Source: Aquilaria yunnanensis
Taxonomy: Eukaryota > Streptophyta > Magnoliopsida > Malvales > Thymelaeaceae
Reading direction: 5' to 3'
Assembly: GCA_039654915.1 (NCBI GenBank)
Contig: CM077600.1
Location: 75,153,992 to 75,217,991, forward strand
Length of the DNA: 64,000 nt
This document shows positions 1 to 12,565 of this stretch, in pieces. The notes under the pieces were generated by a model. That model made no database searches, had not been told where the DNA came from, and was given only the letters and a program-made list of their open reading frames with translations. Both the position numbers and the translations under genes were made by a program. Each line of letters begins with the position of its first letter. Positions within the stretch are counted from its first letter, which is position 1.

Positions 1-3000
1 GAGGGAAGAAGAAGGAAAGATGGAGGATGAAGAGTATGACTCGGACAGGCGTCGGAACTGAAGTCCAAAAAGGCGTCCCCCGCCCCCGGCAGGAGTAATA
101 CAAATGATCATCACAGGGTTGCCATCAGCGAAAAGGAAATGAAAGGCCAGAGAAATCTCGGTGACGGAGTACGGGAATCCATCAAAGAAGCTTACCCGAA
201 AGGACGCATCCACCGTCATTTTTCCCCATGATGATCCTTTGCTGATCATGGCAAGGATAGGGAGCTGGGACATCAAGCGAGTACTGCTGGACGATGGCTC
301 AAATGCAGACGTCCTATTCTCCCACCTCCTACCAACCTTGGGGATATCGGGAAGCGACCTCAAACCCGTCACTTCCCCCACTTTCGGGGTAGGGCCGTCC
401 GAACTTCCTGTCCTCGGATGGATAGATCTTCCTCTGATGCTGAAAGGAACTTCAGCAAATGACAGGAAGGAGCTGTTCGCCTCCACCATGACAAGGTTCA
501 TCGTTATTGATGTCCCTTCATCATATAACGCCATTCTTGGAAGGCAAACGCAAGGAAACCTTCACATTCGCCCGGACGTGAAGTACCTAACTGTCACCTT
601 CGCCACCAAAGATGGAGATGCTGAGATCTTCATCAACCAGGGGGAGGTGCGGAAGGTGTTCGTAAAGGCCAGAAAGGCCCCAACAACAAGTTGTGCACAG
701 ACTACAGAGACAAAGGCTCTGCTCGCACAACAGTCAGAAGGACAAGGAACCGAAGACCTCGAGGAGGTGGAAACGGAACAGATAGAACTTGTTCCAGGCC
801 GAAACACCCGAGTAGGGAAAAAATTGGCCAAAGGAGACAAGGAAAAGCTTGTATCTTTCCTCCTAATGAATAAAGATTTGTTCGCCTACTAGCCGAAAGA
901 CATGCCCGGGGTAGACCCGAGCATAATACAACATTGCCTCAAAGTAAACCCAGAGGCAAAGCCGCTCTGCCAAAAGAAGCGAAGCCACTCAGCGCACAAA
1001 AACAGCTTCGTCAAAATCAAAATCCAACACTTGTTAGATGCAGGCGTAATCAAGGAAGTCAAATACCCCGAATGGCTAAGGAACGTCGTCATCACAACGA
1101 AAGAAGGGAGCAGCAAGCTCCGAATGTGCATCGACTTCCGAAATGGAAATGACGCTTGTCCTAAAGATTCATATCCTCTCCTGCCGATATCAATTGGTGG
1201 ACTCGACTGCTGAATATGGCCTCCTGAGCTTCCTAGATGCTTTCAGTGGATACCACCAAGTCAAGATGAACCTCGAGGATGAGGAAAAAACCGCCTTCAT
1301 TACCGAAGTCGGTACATATTGTTTCATAAGAATGCCCTTCGGGCTCAAGAATGCAGGAGCCACCTACCAGAGGCAGATGAACAAAGTCTTCACTAGTCAA
1401 ATAGGGAGAAACATGGAAGTCTACGTGGATGACATGATAGTCAAAAGCAGATTGCTTGGCAACCACATCGCTGACTTAGAGGAAACTTTCCACCAACTTA
1501 GAGCATTCGGACTTCGCCTAAATCCTGAAAAGTGCATCTTCGGCGTAAGTTTGGGCAAGTTCCTTGGGTTTATGGTATCGGAAAGGGGTATCGACGCCAA
1601 CTCGAAAAAAGTCAAAGCTTTACTTGAATTCTGAACTCCTGTCACGACAAAGGATGTGTAAAGGCTCACAGGCAGAATAACCTCTCTTAGCAGGTTCATC
1701 TCCAGATATGGGGATCGTTGCCGAGCATTCTTTAAGGTACTCACTAAGGCAGTAAAAAATAGTGGCAATCTCGAAAGCAACGATCACCCTTGGAACGAGG
1801 ATTGCCAGAGGGCCTGGGAAGAACTCAAAGTTTATCTGGCCCGACTACCCATTCTTTGGCAACCTCGAGAGGGAGAGCCCCTCGTGCTGTACCTTGCCGT
1901 TGCTGAAAAAGTACTAAGCTCGGTCCTCATGAAGGAAGAAGGAGCGGTGCAGTGGCCAGTCTATTACGTAAGCAAATCTCTACACGGTGCCGAAATTAGG
2001 TACCCTCTATTACAAAAAGCTATCTATGCTTTAGTATTAGCAAGTAGGAGACTACGTCCGTATTTTCAGGCTCATTCCATCGTTGTCCGAAGTAATCTAC
2101 CCCTTCGGGATGTCATGAAGAGGGTAGACCACTCGGGAAGGCTTTCCAAATAGTGCATAGAGCTCGGTGAGTATGATATCACTTACGAGCCAAGGAAAGC
2201 AATAAAAGCCCAAGCCCTGGCAGATTTCATTGCCGAAGTATCTTTCGCCGAAAATGATCAATCCGACCTTGGCAAAAGTGAGCCAGAATGGACCCTGGTC
2301 GTAGATGGGGCCTCCGACTCTGAACATCAGGGAGCCGGGGTAGTTATTCGTGGCCCCGAAGGCATAGAAGTAATGAAGGCCATCAAATTCAGGTTTAACG
2401 TCACCAACAACGCGGTAGAATATGAAGCTCTCATAGCGGGGTTGCGCCTTGCTAGAAAAATTGGTGTGAGAAACCTGAAAGCCCATAGTGATTCCCAGCT
2501 GGTGGTCCGACAGATAGCAGGGGATTACAGTGCAAAAGATCCAACTTTGGAAAAATACCATGAGCTCGTATCAAAGCTCATCCGGGAATTCGACACGGTC
2601 CATATTGAAAATGTGCCTCGACGAAGCAACACCGAGGCAGATAGTCTAGCGAAGTCAAAGAACTTCACCGAAATATTGGGCCACCCCAGCATTGCGGTAA
2701 TGAGCACAACAACCTTGGAGGAAGGATGGGAAAATCCAATAAAGAGGTATCTTACAACCTCGGAGCTTCCCGAAGACCCTCGTGAAGCAGCAAAAGTGCG
2801 AAGACGTTCCTGACAATACTTCTTAATAGGGGAAGAACTATACCGACAGGGATTCGCAAGTCCATTACAAAGGTGTATTGGTGAAAATGAGGCTCAGCCA
2901 ATTCTTGAGGAAGTCCATGAGGGAATCTACGGTGCCCACATCGGGACTGACGCTTTGGCAGGAGTCATACTTCGCCAAGGGTATTTTTGGCCCACATTAA

Positions 3001-3992
3001 GAAAGGACGCAAGGCAGTTCGTGCAAAAATGTGAAAGTTGCCAGAGACATGCAAAAGTTTAAAGATTGCCCTCGGAACTAATAAGCTCAGCGGACTACCC
3101 CTGTCCATTTGCAGTTTGGGGAATTGACCTCATCGGCCCACTCCCAACAGCACCGGGAGGAGTGAAATTCTGCGTGGTCGCAGTAGACTATTTCACCAAG
3201 TGGATAAAAGCAGAGCCCCTAGTAACTATCACAGCAAAGGATATACAAAAATTCATCTGGAAGGGCATCGTGTGCAGATTTGGCATACCGAGGGTGATAG
3301 TCACTGATAATGGTTCCCAGTTTATAGACAAAGGGTTCCAGGGATTCATCACCAGCCTCGGAATAAAGATGCACTTCGCCCCCGTAGCTCATCCCCAGAG
3401 CAACGGACAAGTAGAGGTGTCTAACAGGACTATAAAAGATGGTCTGAAAAAGAGATTGGGGGAGGCAAAGGGAAAATGGCCAGGAGAACTTCCTAGTGTG
3501 CTGTGGAGCTATCGGACAACACCCCGAAGGGCCACGGGTGAAGCACCTTTTTCACTCGTCTTCGGGATAGAGGCTATTATCCCTGTTGAGGTAGTACGGC
3601 CATCAATTAGAATACAAGTGTTCGACGAAGGAGGAAATGACCTCGGGTTGAGAACCAAGCTCGACCTAGTGGATGAACACAGAGAAGTGGCCGAACTCAG
3701 AAGAAAGGCCTTTCAACAGAGAGTGGCCATAGCCGCAAATTTGCAGGCCAAGCCTAAAGGAATAAAGAAAGGAGACCTCGTCCTCCGAAAGGCCGAATTC
3801 AAACCCTGAAAACCGTCCCACGGGGTACTTCGGCCAAATTGGAAAGGGCCTTACTTGGTCTTGGACGAGGTCCGAAAGGGAGTTTATAAGCTCGGTGACA
3901 TAGAAGGGGGAGAATTGAAGAATACTTGGCATTCGGATGCCCTGAAGAAATTCTATACTTTGAATTGTAGTTACTCTTCCCCGCAGTCGTGA
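1..3992 (+). pseudogene. E1 gag(end)-pro-RT-RNaseH-aRNaseH-integrase remnant
   Basis: Reading enters at the acidic/basic end of gag. The protease with LLDDGS is near 286-303. RT contains YVDDMIVKS near 1421-1447. The archaeal-type RNase H follows at about 2290-2660, with VDGAS near 2309 and SDSQLVVRQ near 2489. Integrase has its HHCC zinc region near 2905-3050, then GIDLIGPLP near 3121 and DNGSQF near 3308. The frame ends at 3992. Breaks: a gag-end stop at 59-61, stops at 890, 1632, about 1660, 2151, 2811, about 3059 and 3807, and a frame change near 1190 that looks like a 2-bp loss. Most stops compare to CGA, CAG/CAA or TGG in E6, so they are C-to-T or G-to-A changes. It cannot make a full product. 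Confidence 0.93.
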
Positions 3993-4281
3993 ATAAAGGC
4001 ACAAGCCGAATGTTGCCACAAGAGTGCAAATTTAGTTCCTTAATGGTTGTCTTTTCGGAACTAACTCCTGGATGGAGTATAAGCTCGGCGGAGTTCAGAG
4101 AGAGTCTAAAACTACTCTTACCAAAGAAGTAAGTACGGACAAATTCACCGAAAACACATGCTTAGAATTACTCCTAAAAAATCCTATTCGGAAGAGATTG
4201 GAGAAGGAATCCTCATTCAAAAAATTCTAAGGCAAAGATGTACAAGCAAGTAGAAAAATGAGAAAAGTAAGAAGAAGCCTA

Positions 4282-6735
4282 TCACTGAGCAGGAACATCC
4301 GATGACTTATCATCATTAGGCTTAGTCAGAGACACCGGCTTGGCTGGAGGAAGGTTAAGAAAATCTGGCTTTGACCATACCTTTTGTGGCCCCTCGGGAA
4401 AATACAGAGCGGACAGGTAGGAGAGGTCAAGCTCAAAATGATGAGCAAGGACTTGGTGGCGCGCCAAGCAGAAGCCGTCTTGGAAAGCCACCTTCGCCAT
4501 TAACTCAGATTTTTTCTTCTCGGCACTAAGAGCATCCAGTTTATTGTGGAGCTTGGCAATCTTCTCCTCCAGCTTCTTATTCTTCTTGCTATTTGTCCCC
4601 TTCTTCAGAGACTTAACCTCCTCCTTAAGTTTGGCGTTTAGGGCAAGCGCCTTTGTCAGGCTCTCGCCATCTTCGGCGTTCGCCTTCCGAAGAGTCTCGT
4701 TCTCTGAAGAAAGAACTGCATACTTCGAGCCGAGATCCTCCACCTTGGCATTAAAATCAAGAAGCAGTTCCTACTTGCTCGCCGTGAACTCGGCCCGAAG
4801 ATTTGCAACGTCTTCCTTTACAAAATTGAGCTCGCCATATTTAAGGACGTGTTTGGCGCACAGCTCCTTCATTTTGCTCAAAGACTCTTCGGACCGAGAA
4901 TGGGTCTCTGATTGCTTTAACGCCCAAGTGCGGAAATACCCGCTTATGCCAAAAGCTGCAACAAAGGAGGCCCCGAATGAATATCAATAGGATATTGAAA
5001 ACTTAGGAGAAAAATCTCTAAGCAAACAAAGGGGAGAAAACTACCTGGGCGGCATGCTCGGTCATCCTCGCAACAAGGATCTCCTCGGTGGGACATTCGG
5101 TGATAAGCGACTGGAAGGTGGTGGTTGTCATCATCCCCGTCGCCATTTGAGAAGCCATTAACTGGCTATCTTTAGAGAACAAGTTCATGTCCTCTGTGAA
5201 CGTCCAGAAGGACTCCCGCGGCATCTTGCCGTGAGGGATCCGCTTGTCCCGAAGTGCCCTTCGCCGGGCGTGAGCGTCCATCCAGGGCGCCGCGGGCATG
5301 TCCTCTGCAAGTTTACGCTGAAGTTCCGTTAGTACGTCATCCCTTAGCCATTCATCCAGAAAATCGTAGATACGAAAAATACTAAGGTGTGCGGGAGAAT
5401 GGCTAAGGAACCAACCTGGTAGAACTTCGGCGATGTCGTTATCAGACTCGCCCTCCCGGACTTCACCCGAAATGTTCTTCCCTTTCTTTCTTCTGCTCTC
5501 TGCAAGTTCTTGAGCAGATCTTGGCTCGGAGGAGGGCTTGGTGGGAAGAATGGGGCTTAATGCTACCCCAAGATGGGCAGGGTCTGAAGGAAGGTCGACC
5601 GGCGTAGAAGGAAGGGCAAGAGATTGATCGTGCAGCTCCACAATGACTTCGGGAGAGGGAGGAGTAACAGCCCTAGCCTTCTTGGCCCGAGAGGGCCCGC
5701 TGCCGCTAGTTTTCTTTCTCTTAGCAAGCTCCTTCTTGCGCGTCTGCTCCCCCCTCTCGGCCTACCCGAGGAACAGCGACCTGTAGAAATCAGCAGATTG
5801 ATCGCCCATCTCTGCAAAAGGAAAAGGTATCAGTGTAAGTCCAAAAAGAAAGAAGGTACCAAAACTAGGGAAGAGAGTTACTCTCGGCAAAGTACTCGTA
5901 TGTGATCTTCCCCCGAAGGAGCAGGACTATCCAGGCCTTCTTCCCCAGAAGAACGGACACGGGCAAACCAAAGTCACTCTCGTGCGCGGTCACCACTCCC
6001 ATTTCCCGAAGAACCTCCTCGCTCATAAGGTCCCACCTGATGGGGAAAGGGTAAGGTGAACGTGGAGGGACCTCGGGGTCCCAGTCTGCCACGGCTCGGA
6101 TGAGCCTATCAAATTGGTCGAACTCGCCAACCAGCTCCCGAGTCAGGAGTCTCCGGGGGTCAACAACACCCATCTTCAGGGTCCCCGAAGCCTATCTGGT
6201 GGGAACATGGTGCCACAGCTTGGGGACTGGCAGGAAGAAAAACTTCTTCTGCCACCCCGCCAGCTGTCCTTATTGTCGAAGGTGAAGGTAAACTTTTTTC
6301 TCCCGGACCCTCGGGGAAGCAGGAAGTAAAACCGCCCTTCGGGACAGGGTGGAGTTTGTAGTACTGCATGAAGAAGAGAAAGTGGGGCTTTATCTTGAAC
6401 ACCCCACACATGCAGAGAAAAGAATTGAAGTAGGAGTAAGAATTTGGGGGAAGTTAGTTCACGGCAATCCCGTGGAAATCGCAAAACTCACAGATTGCAC
6501 TGTGAGGAGGGTACTGAAGATTGGCTTTCAGTTGAGCTCGATAGACGGTAATCTCGTGCAAGTCCGACATAAAGCCACGAGTGCTCGGGCCGGGCAACCT
6601 CGGGACGAGATAAGAAGGAAGGTAATACTTAGCCATCCACTTCCTTACTTTCTATGGAGTAGTACTACAAGCATGAGATTCGAGGGGAAGAAAGCTCTCA
6701 GGGAGAGGTCAAAAAGTTAGCAACGAGGTCGGGCC
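4282..6735 (-). pseudogene. E1 antisense extra gene (aORF), decayed copy
   Basis: This runs opposite to E1 pol and matches the intact aORF of E6. The exon-1-like part (6735-5865) shows CEFCDFHGIAVN and FYFLLPRGSG but shifts frame several times, and the start ATG is not recognisable. Exon 2/3-like sequence lies at 5641-5018, with FWTFTEDMNLFSKDSQ. The exon-4-like part ends at the stop at 4282 and carries a coiled coil and the conserved KVAFQDGFCLARHQVL motif near 4440-4500. The broken frames make it a pseudogene. Function is unknown; the N-terminal region resembles the family Pfam calls 'putative gypsy type transposon' (PF04195), from memory. Confidence 0.85.
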
Positions 6736-7013
6736 TGACTTTTTTTGAAAAAGAAAAAGGACGGCTCCAGAAAGAGTAAAGAAATGAGGAGACCTTGGAA
6801 AGACGACCCAGAAAAGAGAGAAGAAATTCCAGAAAGAAGCACCCACCAAAGGTCTTGCCGGAAATCGAATTTACTGAACGACGCCGTGAAAATTGCCGGA
6901 AATCGCTCCGCCATAGAAATCGTTGCCGGAAAAAAGGGAAAAAGCAAGAAAAGACTCTAGAATGGGTGAAAGCAAAAAACAGAGAACGAGGCAAAGAATG
7001 GGGCAAAAGACGC

Positions 7014-7022
7014 TTATATAGA
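7014..7022 (-). promoter_or_regulatory. TATA box of the E1 antisense gene
   Basis: On the minus strand this reads TCTATATAA, about 280 bases before the expected start of the antisense gene. E2 (9373-9380), E3 (15561-15568) and E6 (45770-45779) have a TATA element in the corresponding place, which supports a promoter role. Confidence 0.55.
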
Positions 7023-7444
7023 CCGAAGAGGATAAATGAAACGTCATCATTATTACCCCTCGGAAGCACAACAGACTCATTAGGCAAAACGACGCAATTA
7101 ATGAGACCGGCGTAATTATCCCGCCATCCACTAGCGGCTGCGTGTCATCCAACGCGAAGAACTAGGACACGCCCCTCTAACATCGTGAAAACCCAGGCAC
7201 GCCTATCCATATCCATAACTGATATGTTTGACCAAAGGATACGACGGTTCACGAACCTACAGCAGAAGAAAGCAAAGGCCAAAGCTGCGCGCGCTTTGAA
7301 ACCACATAACTAGGGAAAGGTACCTCGGCTGCCGAGGAACGCCTTCTGAAAAAGAGCAACTTCTTGACTAAGAGTTCCAATCAAGAGTTCAGTAAGGGGG
7401 CCTTCCCAAAAAGCGTAAAGCCGAAGTCTCTGCTTTTACCTCCC

Positions 7445-7457
7445 GGGAGGGGGCATG
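7445..7457 (+). other. E1 polypurine tract
   Basis: GGGAGGGGGCATG lies directly before TGATAGCC, the start of the 3' LTR. The same purine run ending in GCATG precedes the 3' LTR of E2 and E6. This is the expected primer site for plus-strand DNA synthesis. Confidence 0.8.
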
Positions 7458-8279
7458 TGATAGCCAAGGTGCTGATCACCCTTCGGAGGCACGGATTCGG
7501 ACAAGACATCAACCTCGGAGGAGAAAGCACCCACCATAGAATGAAGGGTGTTGAACCTCGGGGAGTCCGGTCCCAGCGTTCCTCCGTTCCAGGAAACGAC
7601 ACTACCAACCTCGGGGGAACGAGCAAGCTATCTTCGGAAGCAGGGGTGTCTCCGAAGGAGGTTACCTTCGGGAAATGCATTCCTGCAATACCAAAAGTGA
7701 CCTCGGAAGGCGAATTCTCCAAAAAAGTCTCTTCAACCGAAGGAAACCTTGGGAGTACAGTAGGAGCATTTATGAGCATTTATGGGGCCTCTAGTGTATC
7801 CCCGATAATCCACTATCCAGTCGCGTCCTGACACGCCGCTTGCAGGGACACTCCGGCATGCCCCTCTCGGGTCATCTCAGAACCCTGGCATGGCAGCCCA
7901 TGCCGACTAGGAGTCCTCTACCGCCCAAAAGACGTGGAGCCCATCCTGCCGAACACGTGTCACGATATGGGCCGACCATCTAAGAAGGACTATTACTATT
8001 CATCCCTCCATAAATACTTGGTAATTATTCCGGGTAAGGGGGACATTAATGAGATACGAGATACTCCTTTGCCAAAAAATTACCTCATAACCTCCCAAAA
8101 ATACTGACTTGGGCATCGGAGGCTCCTCCCCGGAAAAACACTCCGGGGACCTCCTAACTCCTGTTTTCTCAGCATTTCAGGCAGTCCCTCCTGGGAAACT
8201 TACATTTCAGATGTTCCGCTTCACCGGAAGTCCCTCCTATCAACACCATGTCACACAAGGAAGATGCTGAAGGGCATTA
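7458..8279 (+). repeat. E1 3' LTR
   Basis: It starts TGATAGCC after the polypurine tract and contains a TATA-like CATAAATA (8009-8016). It then has the conserved segment with CTCCGGGGACCTCC near 8140 that is shared, on the other strand, by all Tat LTRs here. The end reads GGGCATTA where E6 has GGCCATCA, so the terminal CA appears mutated. Its last 33 bases include an ATG-led reading MSHKEDAEGH, equivalent to the gag start in E6. Confidence 0.8.
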
Positions 8280-8280
8280 G

Positions 8281-8837
8281 AGGTGATCCCTTCAGATTGT
8301 GATGCGTGTATGGACGGATGGTGTTCGTACTTCTGAGCGTGGAGGCCCCTAGTCATCTATACGCTTCTCGGGGTGCGAGCCGTAGTAGGTGTAGCCCTGT
8401 ATGACAGGACGCATGCTGCGATGGCGTGTTAGAGTGTGTTTGGGGGTGGCGTGTCAGAGACGTATATATGAGCAGAGTGTCAGAGACTCCTTGATGGCTC
8501 TTGCCGTACAACCGAGGTCCCTTTGGTTGATGTCTCACTTCGGGGTGATGGGTCCTTTTTCGGAGTCGGGCTAGAACTTCGGTGCCTACGCCTTCGGGGA
8601 GCTTTCTCCCGCAGGGGGTGGTTGGTCTTTCTCCCCTGAAGCTGGTTCGGTCGCCCTCCCGAAGGAGGCGCTACACTAGCTTCCGAAGTTGGCATTTGGT
8701 GATGTACCGAGGTCGTGCACCTCAGGTGTATGACTTCCTTCACTCCGGAGTCCTTTCCGAGGTCGTATGCCTCAGATGTCTGGCGCCCTCTTTCCCGTGA
8801 TCAGTAGGTGGTCAGGGCGATAGCACTTTGGCTATCA
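8281..8837 (-). repeat. E2 3' LTR, truncated
   Basis: Matches 14984-15542 closely and ends in GGCTATCA like the other Tat LTRs. The first ~490 bases of the full LTR (14491-14980) are missing, and the sequence joins the end of the E1 LTR directly. Confidence 0.87.
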
Positions 8838-8850
8838 CATGCCCCCCTTG
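8838..8850 (-). other. E2 polypurine tract
   Basis: CATGCCCCCCTTG on the plus strand, a purine run on the minus strand, sits next to the LTR in the same position as in E6. Confidence 0.75.
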
Positions 8851-9640
8851 GAAAGGCCGAAGTGGAGACTTCGGCAATTAGCCCTTTTGGTGTCTGTCAA
8901 TCTGTCAATTGGCAGTTTTGATAGGACAACCTCGTGGACTCCCGGAGGTCCATGTGGTAGTTTGTCCATTTTGGTCGAACAGGGCGGCGCAGAGCCTTGA
9001 ACCCCGGACCTCATGGATTTACACTCGGAGTATGACGTCGGTTGGGGAGGCGCTTCGCCTCCTAGGTGATAAGCCTTGTTCGGACAAATGTCATCTATCC
9101 ATCCTTCGGTGTTCCTCGAGATACCCAACTTGTTTTTTTTTTCCCGCCACAAGCTAGTGAACCATCGTGTCTTGAAACTAGTCGTGCCAATCTCGAGCAG
9201 CGTGCCCAGGTTTTTTTGAATGTCAGAAAATGCGTCCTAGTTTCTCATGACGGGCGACACGTGGCAGGCATCAGCTGGGATGGGCACGCTTTTTCACGTG
9301 AGGGGCCATTATGGCGACGCTTCACTTTTCGCGCAGCATTTATGATGCCCTTTTGGCTGCCCTTCCTCGATCTATATAAGCCTTCCTCCTGTCATACTCT
9401 TCATTTGTGTTCATTTGCTCTCACTTTGCTCTTGCTTCGCTCTTTCTTTTTCTCCCTTTTGTGCGGCGGTCTTAGCAGCGGAGCGATTTCCGGCAACCTT
9501 TCACGACGGCGTCCTCAAACCCCGACTTTGGCAAGACTTTCGGTGGGTTCTGACCTCTAGAGTTCCTTCGGTGTTTTGTTTTTCTTTTTGCTTTTCGAAA
9601 TCATTTTTTCCCTTTTTTTGAAGTCATTTTTCGGTCCACC
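8851..9640 (+). other. E2 spacer and 5' leader of the antisense gene
   Basis: This ~790-base stretch has no convincing ORF of its own. It corresponds to 45238-46064 of E6. The TATA box at 9373-9380 and a pyrimidine-rich leader (from about 9400) lie in its last third. Otherwise I see nothing specific. Confidence 0.6.
9373..9380 (+). promoter_or_regulatory. TATA box of the E2 antisense gene
   Basis: TATATAAG in the context CTATATAAGCC, about 265 bases before the ATG at 9641. It is conserved in position with the TATA elements of the three other copies. Confidence 0.65.
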
Positions 9641-12151
9641 ATGCCTATTCCCGAGAGTTGGCAACCTCTTTTGTCTCACCCTTGCTGCACCACTCCTGAA
9701 AAATTAGAGAAATGGAAGACCAAATTTTTCTTTCTTTCTTATGACATCGCAAGGTTACCTCGCCTTGGCCAGTTTAGCTTTATGAATCGAGGTGACGAGG
9801 TTACCATTTTCCGAGCCCAACTGAAGGCCGGACTTTGGTTTCCTCCTACAAAGATGATTTGTGACTTTTGCCAGTTTCATGGCATAGCTGTGAATCAGCA
9901 TCCTTCCAACTCATTTTTCTATTTCAACGCCTTTCTCTGCATGTGCGGGATCTTCGGGGTAGAACCCCATTTCATCCTATTCATGCAGTATTATAAGCTT
10001 TATCCGGTTTCGAAGTGTGGCTTTTATTTCATGCTGCCTCGGGGATCTGGGAGCAGGAAATTTATGTTCACCTTCGCTACCAAGGATAGCTGGCGAGGGT
10101 GGCAAAGGAAGTTCTTCTTCCTGAAGGTGGTGGAGGCCTGGTCGCACGTCCTGACTAAGTGGGCTCGGGGAAAGCTGGAGGCAAATGTCATGGATCCCGG
10201 GAAGTTGCTAACTCCCGAGTTGGCGGTGAGGTTTGGGGACTTTGACAGACGAATCCGTGCTGTTGCCGACTGGGATGCCGAGGTGTCTTCACGCTCTCTC
10301 TACCCTTTCCCGATCATGTGGAAACTCATGACCGAGGATGTCCTTCGGGAGCTGGGGGTGGTTACGGAGCATAAGACGGATCTCGGCATGCCAGCTCCTC
10401 CTACCGAGGGAAAGAACTCTTGGCTGGTGAAGCTCCTTCGGAGCGAGCTCTCTTTCGAAGCCTTTTTTGAAAGTAAGTTTCTTTCAAAGTTTTTTCAACA
10501 TAAATGCCTGTGGACTTACACTGATTTCTTCCTTCTTTTTCAGAGATGGGCGACGAGTCTGCCACCTATTACCGGTCTCACTTCCTTGGCCAGGCCGAGA
10601 AAGGAGAACAAAAGAAGAGGCGCAAGGTGTTTGGGAGCGGATCATCTTCGGCCAGGAAGGCCAAGAAGGACACCCCTCTTCCCCCTTCGGAGGACGTTTT
10701 GGAAGTCAGCGATGTTTTTGCTACTTCCACTAAGACTGGTGATGTCATTGCAACTTCTACCAAGGTTGCAACTATCGCGGAGCCTGAAACTGCAGCCGAA
10801 GTTCCTGCCGGGGTGATTGCCCTTCCTGCTCCTTTGAGTCTCACCACGTTGGCAGATCTTGTGGGCTCTTTGGTGGATCTTTCTGCTGAAGATTTAGAAA
10901 AGTGCTGAAGGGCCAAGGGCAAACATATTCCTGCCGACGTGGAGGAGGTCGGTGACTCTGATGACGACTGTGCCGAGGTCGCGCCAGGTTTGTCTCTTTT
11001 TCCCTGTAATCAACTTATATATATTTTTTATAACCAAGGAAATTTTACCAGATAAGATGCATGTTTCTTTTTGCAGAGGATGCGGCGTCCCTGGCTTGAA
11101 AGATTGAGCACGCCCGAAGGAGGGATCTTCGGGATTCTCATGTCCCAAAGGACAAAGTCCCGAGGGAGTCATTTTGGTCTTTTACGGAGGACATGAATCT
11201 GTTCTCCGAAGACTGTCGGGAAATGGCTCCCCAAATGACGAGGGGTGTGCTTACTCAGGCATCCTTCAAGGTATTCGCCGAGGAGTGTGCGTCCGGGGAT
11301 GCCCTTGCTGCAAAAGTTTCCCAGCATGCTGCTCAGGTAACTCTTCAGGCTCTTCATTTTTCCTTCCCACTTTTTGCCTAAGTGTTTCTGGCTTTCGTTG
11401 TGCAAATTTTGCTAAGTACCTTCTCTCTCTTTTTTTGTAGCTTTTGGAGTATAGTGGATGCCTCCAAGCTTGGGCAGCAAAGCAGTCTTCGGCCCGAGCT
11501 TGGGCTGAAGACAAATTGGAGAAGGCCAAAGTTTTCTGTGCCAACTCGGTGTTGACAAACACCAAGTTGAACCAAATATGCAAGGAGAAGATTGCCGGTC
11601 TTCGGGAGGAGTTCTTGAAGGGCCAAGAGGGGCTCTTGAAGGATTTTTCCAAGAAGATGTCCGACCTTGGCAACAAATTAATCAGCCTGACTTCGGCCAA
11701 TGAGACCCTTCAAAAGGAAAAGGAAGGGGAGTTTGCCCTCCTCGTGAAGGGAATGGCTGAAAATGCCGAACTCCAGGCCAAGGTCGACTTGCTGAAGGAG
11801 GGTTCGAAGAAGAAGAAGAAAACCGAGGAGCTGGAGAAGGAGATTTCCGACCTTCAGCAGGAGGTTTCGGATCTTCAACATGAGGCGGACGAGTTGGACG
11901 TTGAAAGAGGCAAAGCCGTCCAGACGTCCAAGGTTGCTTTTCAGGACGGCTTCTGCCTAGCTCGTCATCAGTTTCTGAAGAAGTATCCGGACCTCGATCC
12001 TTCCTTTCTGGCTACCCTAGATATTCCCGGGGGGCCTTGGTGGATGTGGTCAAGAGTCAAGTTCCTCAACCTGCCGTTTCCTCCTCCTGCACCGAAGGTG
12101 GCGGTGAAAGATTCAGGAGCCAAAGCTTCTCACAACGCCGGGGTCCCTTAG
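9641..12151 (+). pseudogene. E2 antisense extra gene (aORF), four exons, one nonsense codon
   Basis: Runs opposite to E2 pol. Exons 9641-10472, 10544-10987, 11077-11336 and 11441-12151 are bounded by GT-AG introns and join in frame to 749 codons. The only lesion seen is TGA at 10906-10908, where CGA is the likely ancestor. Exon 1 has the conserved PIPESW start, CDFCQFHGIAVNQ and FYFMLPRGSG. Exon 2 is Lys/Arg-rich (KKRRK, RKAKK), a possible nuclear signal. Exon 3 has FWSFTEDMNLFSEDC and is exactly 260 bases, as in E6. Exon 4 is a long coiled coil ending in KVAFQDGFCLARHQFL. A poly(A)-like AATGAA lies at 12232. Biochemical role is unknown; PF04195-like from memory. It is far better preserved than E2 gag-pol. 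Confidence 0.85.
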
Positions 12152-12565
12152 ATATTCTAGGACCTTCGCCTTCTTCTTTTTCTTTGTACTTCTTCTTCTT
12201 GTAATCTTCTCCTTGTATCAAGACCTTCTTTAATGAATTTTCCTTCATCTTTTTTGGCTAAGTCTTTTTGAGCAATTTTTGTTTCCCATTTGTCCTGACC
12301 ACTTTAGGTCAAGGGACTTCGGTACTCTCTTTGCTCGTTTTCGTCGGCCATTCTTTGGGAGGTCTTTCGTAGTTGGCAAAGTTCCCTTAGGCAATGTTTA
12401 GCCTACTCCTTTTCGGCCATGTTCGGTAGACTTGCCTTCTTTTGGGTCTATAACCCAACTAACTTCGGAAGGAATAGGAGACTTTCGGGAGTCCATACTT
12501 CAGCTTTATTCAGCGAACATTCTCAGACAGGGGAAAACTTTTTGTACTTAGACAAATTTTTGGCT
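12152..12565 (+). other. E2 antisense gene 3' flank / E2 spacer
   Basis: No coding signal. It holds the AATGAA poly(A)-like signal at 12232-12237. It also holds about one degenerate copy of the TCCCGAGCA...CTCAAGGG...TTCGG unit near 12290-12325, which is expanded to seven copies in E6. Confidence 0.5.

Larger units (their letters stand above)
1..8279 (+). mobile_element. E1: Tat-lineage Ty3/Gypsy element, 5' part outside window, decayed
   Basis: In the sense (+) direction this holds the end of gag, protease, RT, two RNase H regions and integrase, then an oppositely oriented extra gene, a polypurine tract and a 3' LTR. The order matches the complete element E6 (44358-55519) read on its minus strand. 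The 5' LTR, PBS and most of gag lie left of the window. The right end abuts the truncated LTR of E2, which points the other way. Decay is advanced: one clear frameshift and several stops in pol, and broken frames in the antisense gene. Confidence 0.9.

Noticed and set aside
4353..4750. Independent coiled-coil host gene
   Set aside because: The sequence aligns with exon 4 of the Tat antisense gene in E2 and E6, including the FQDGFCLARHQ motif, so it belongs to E1.
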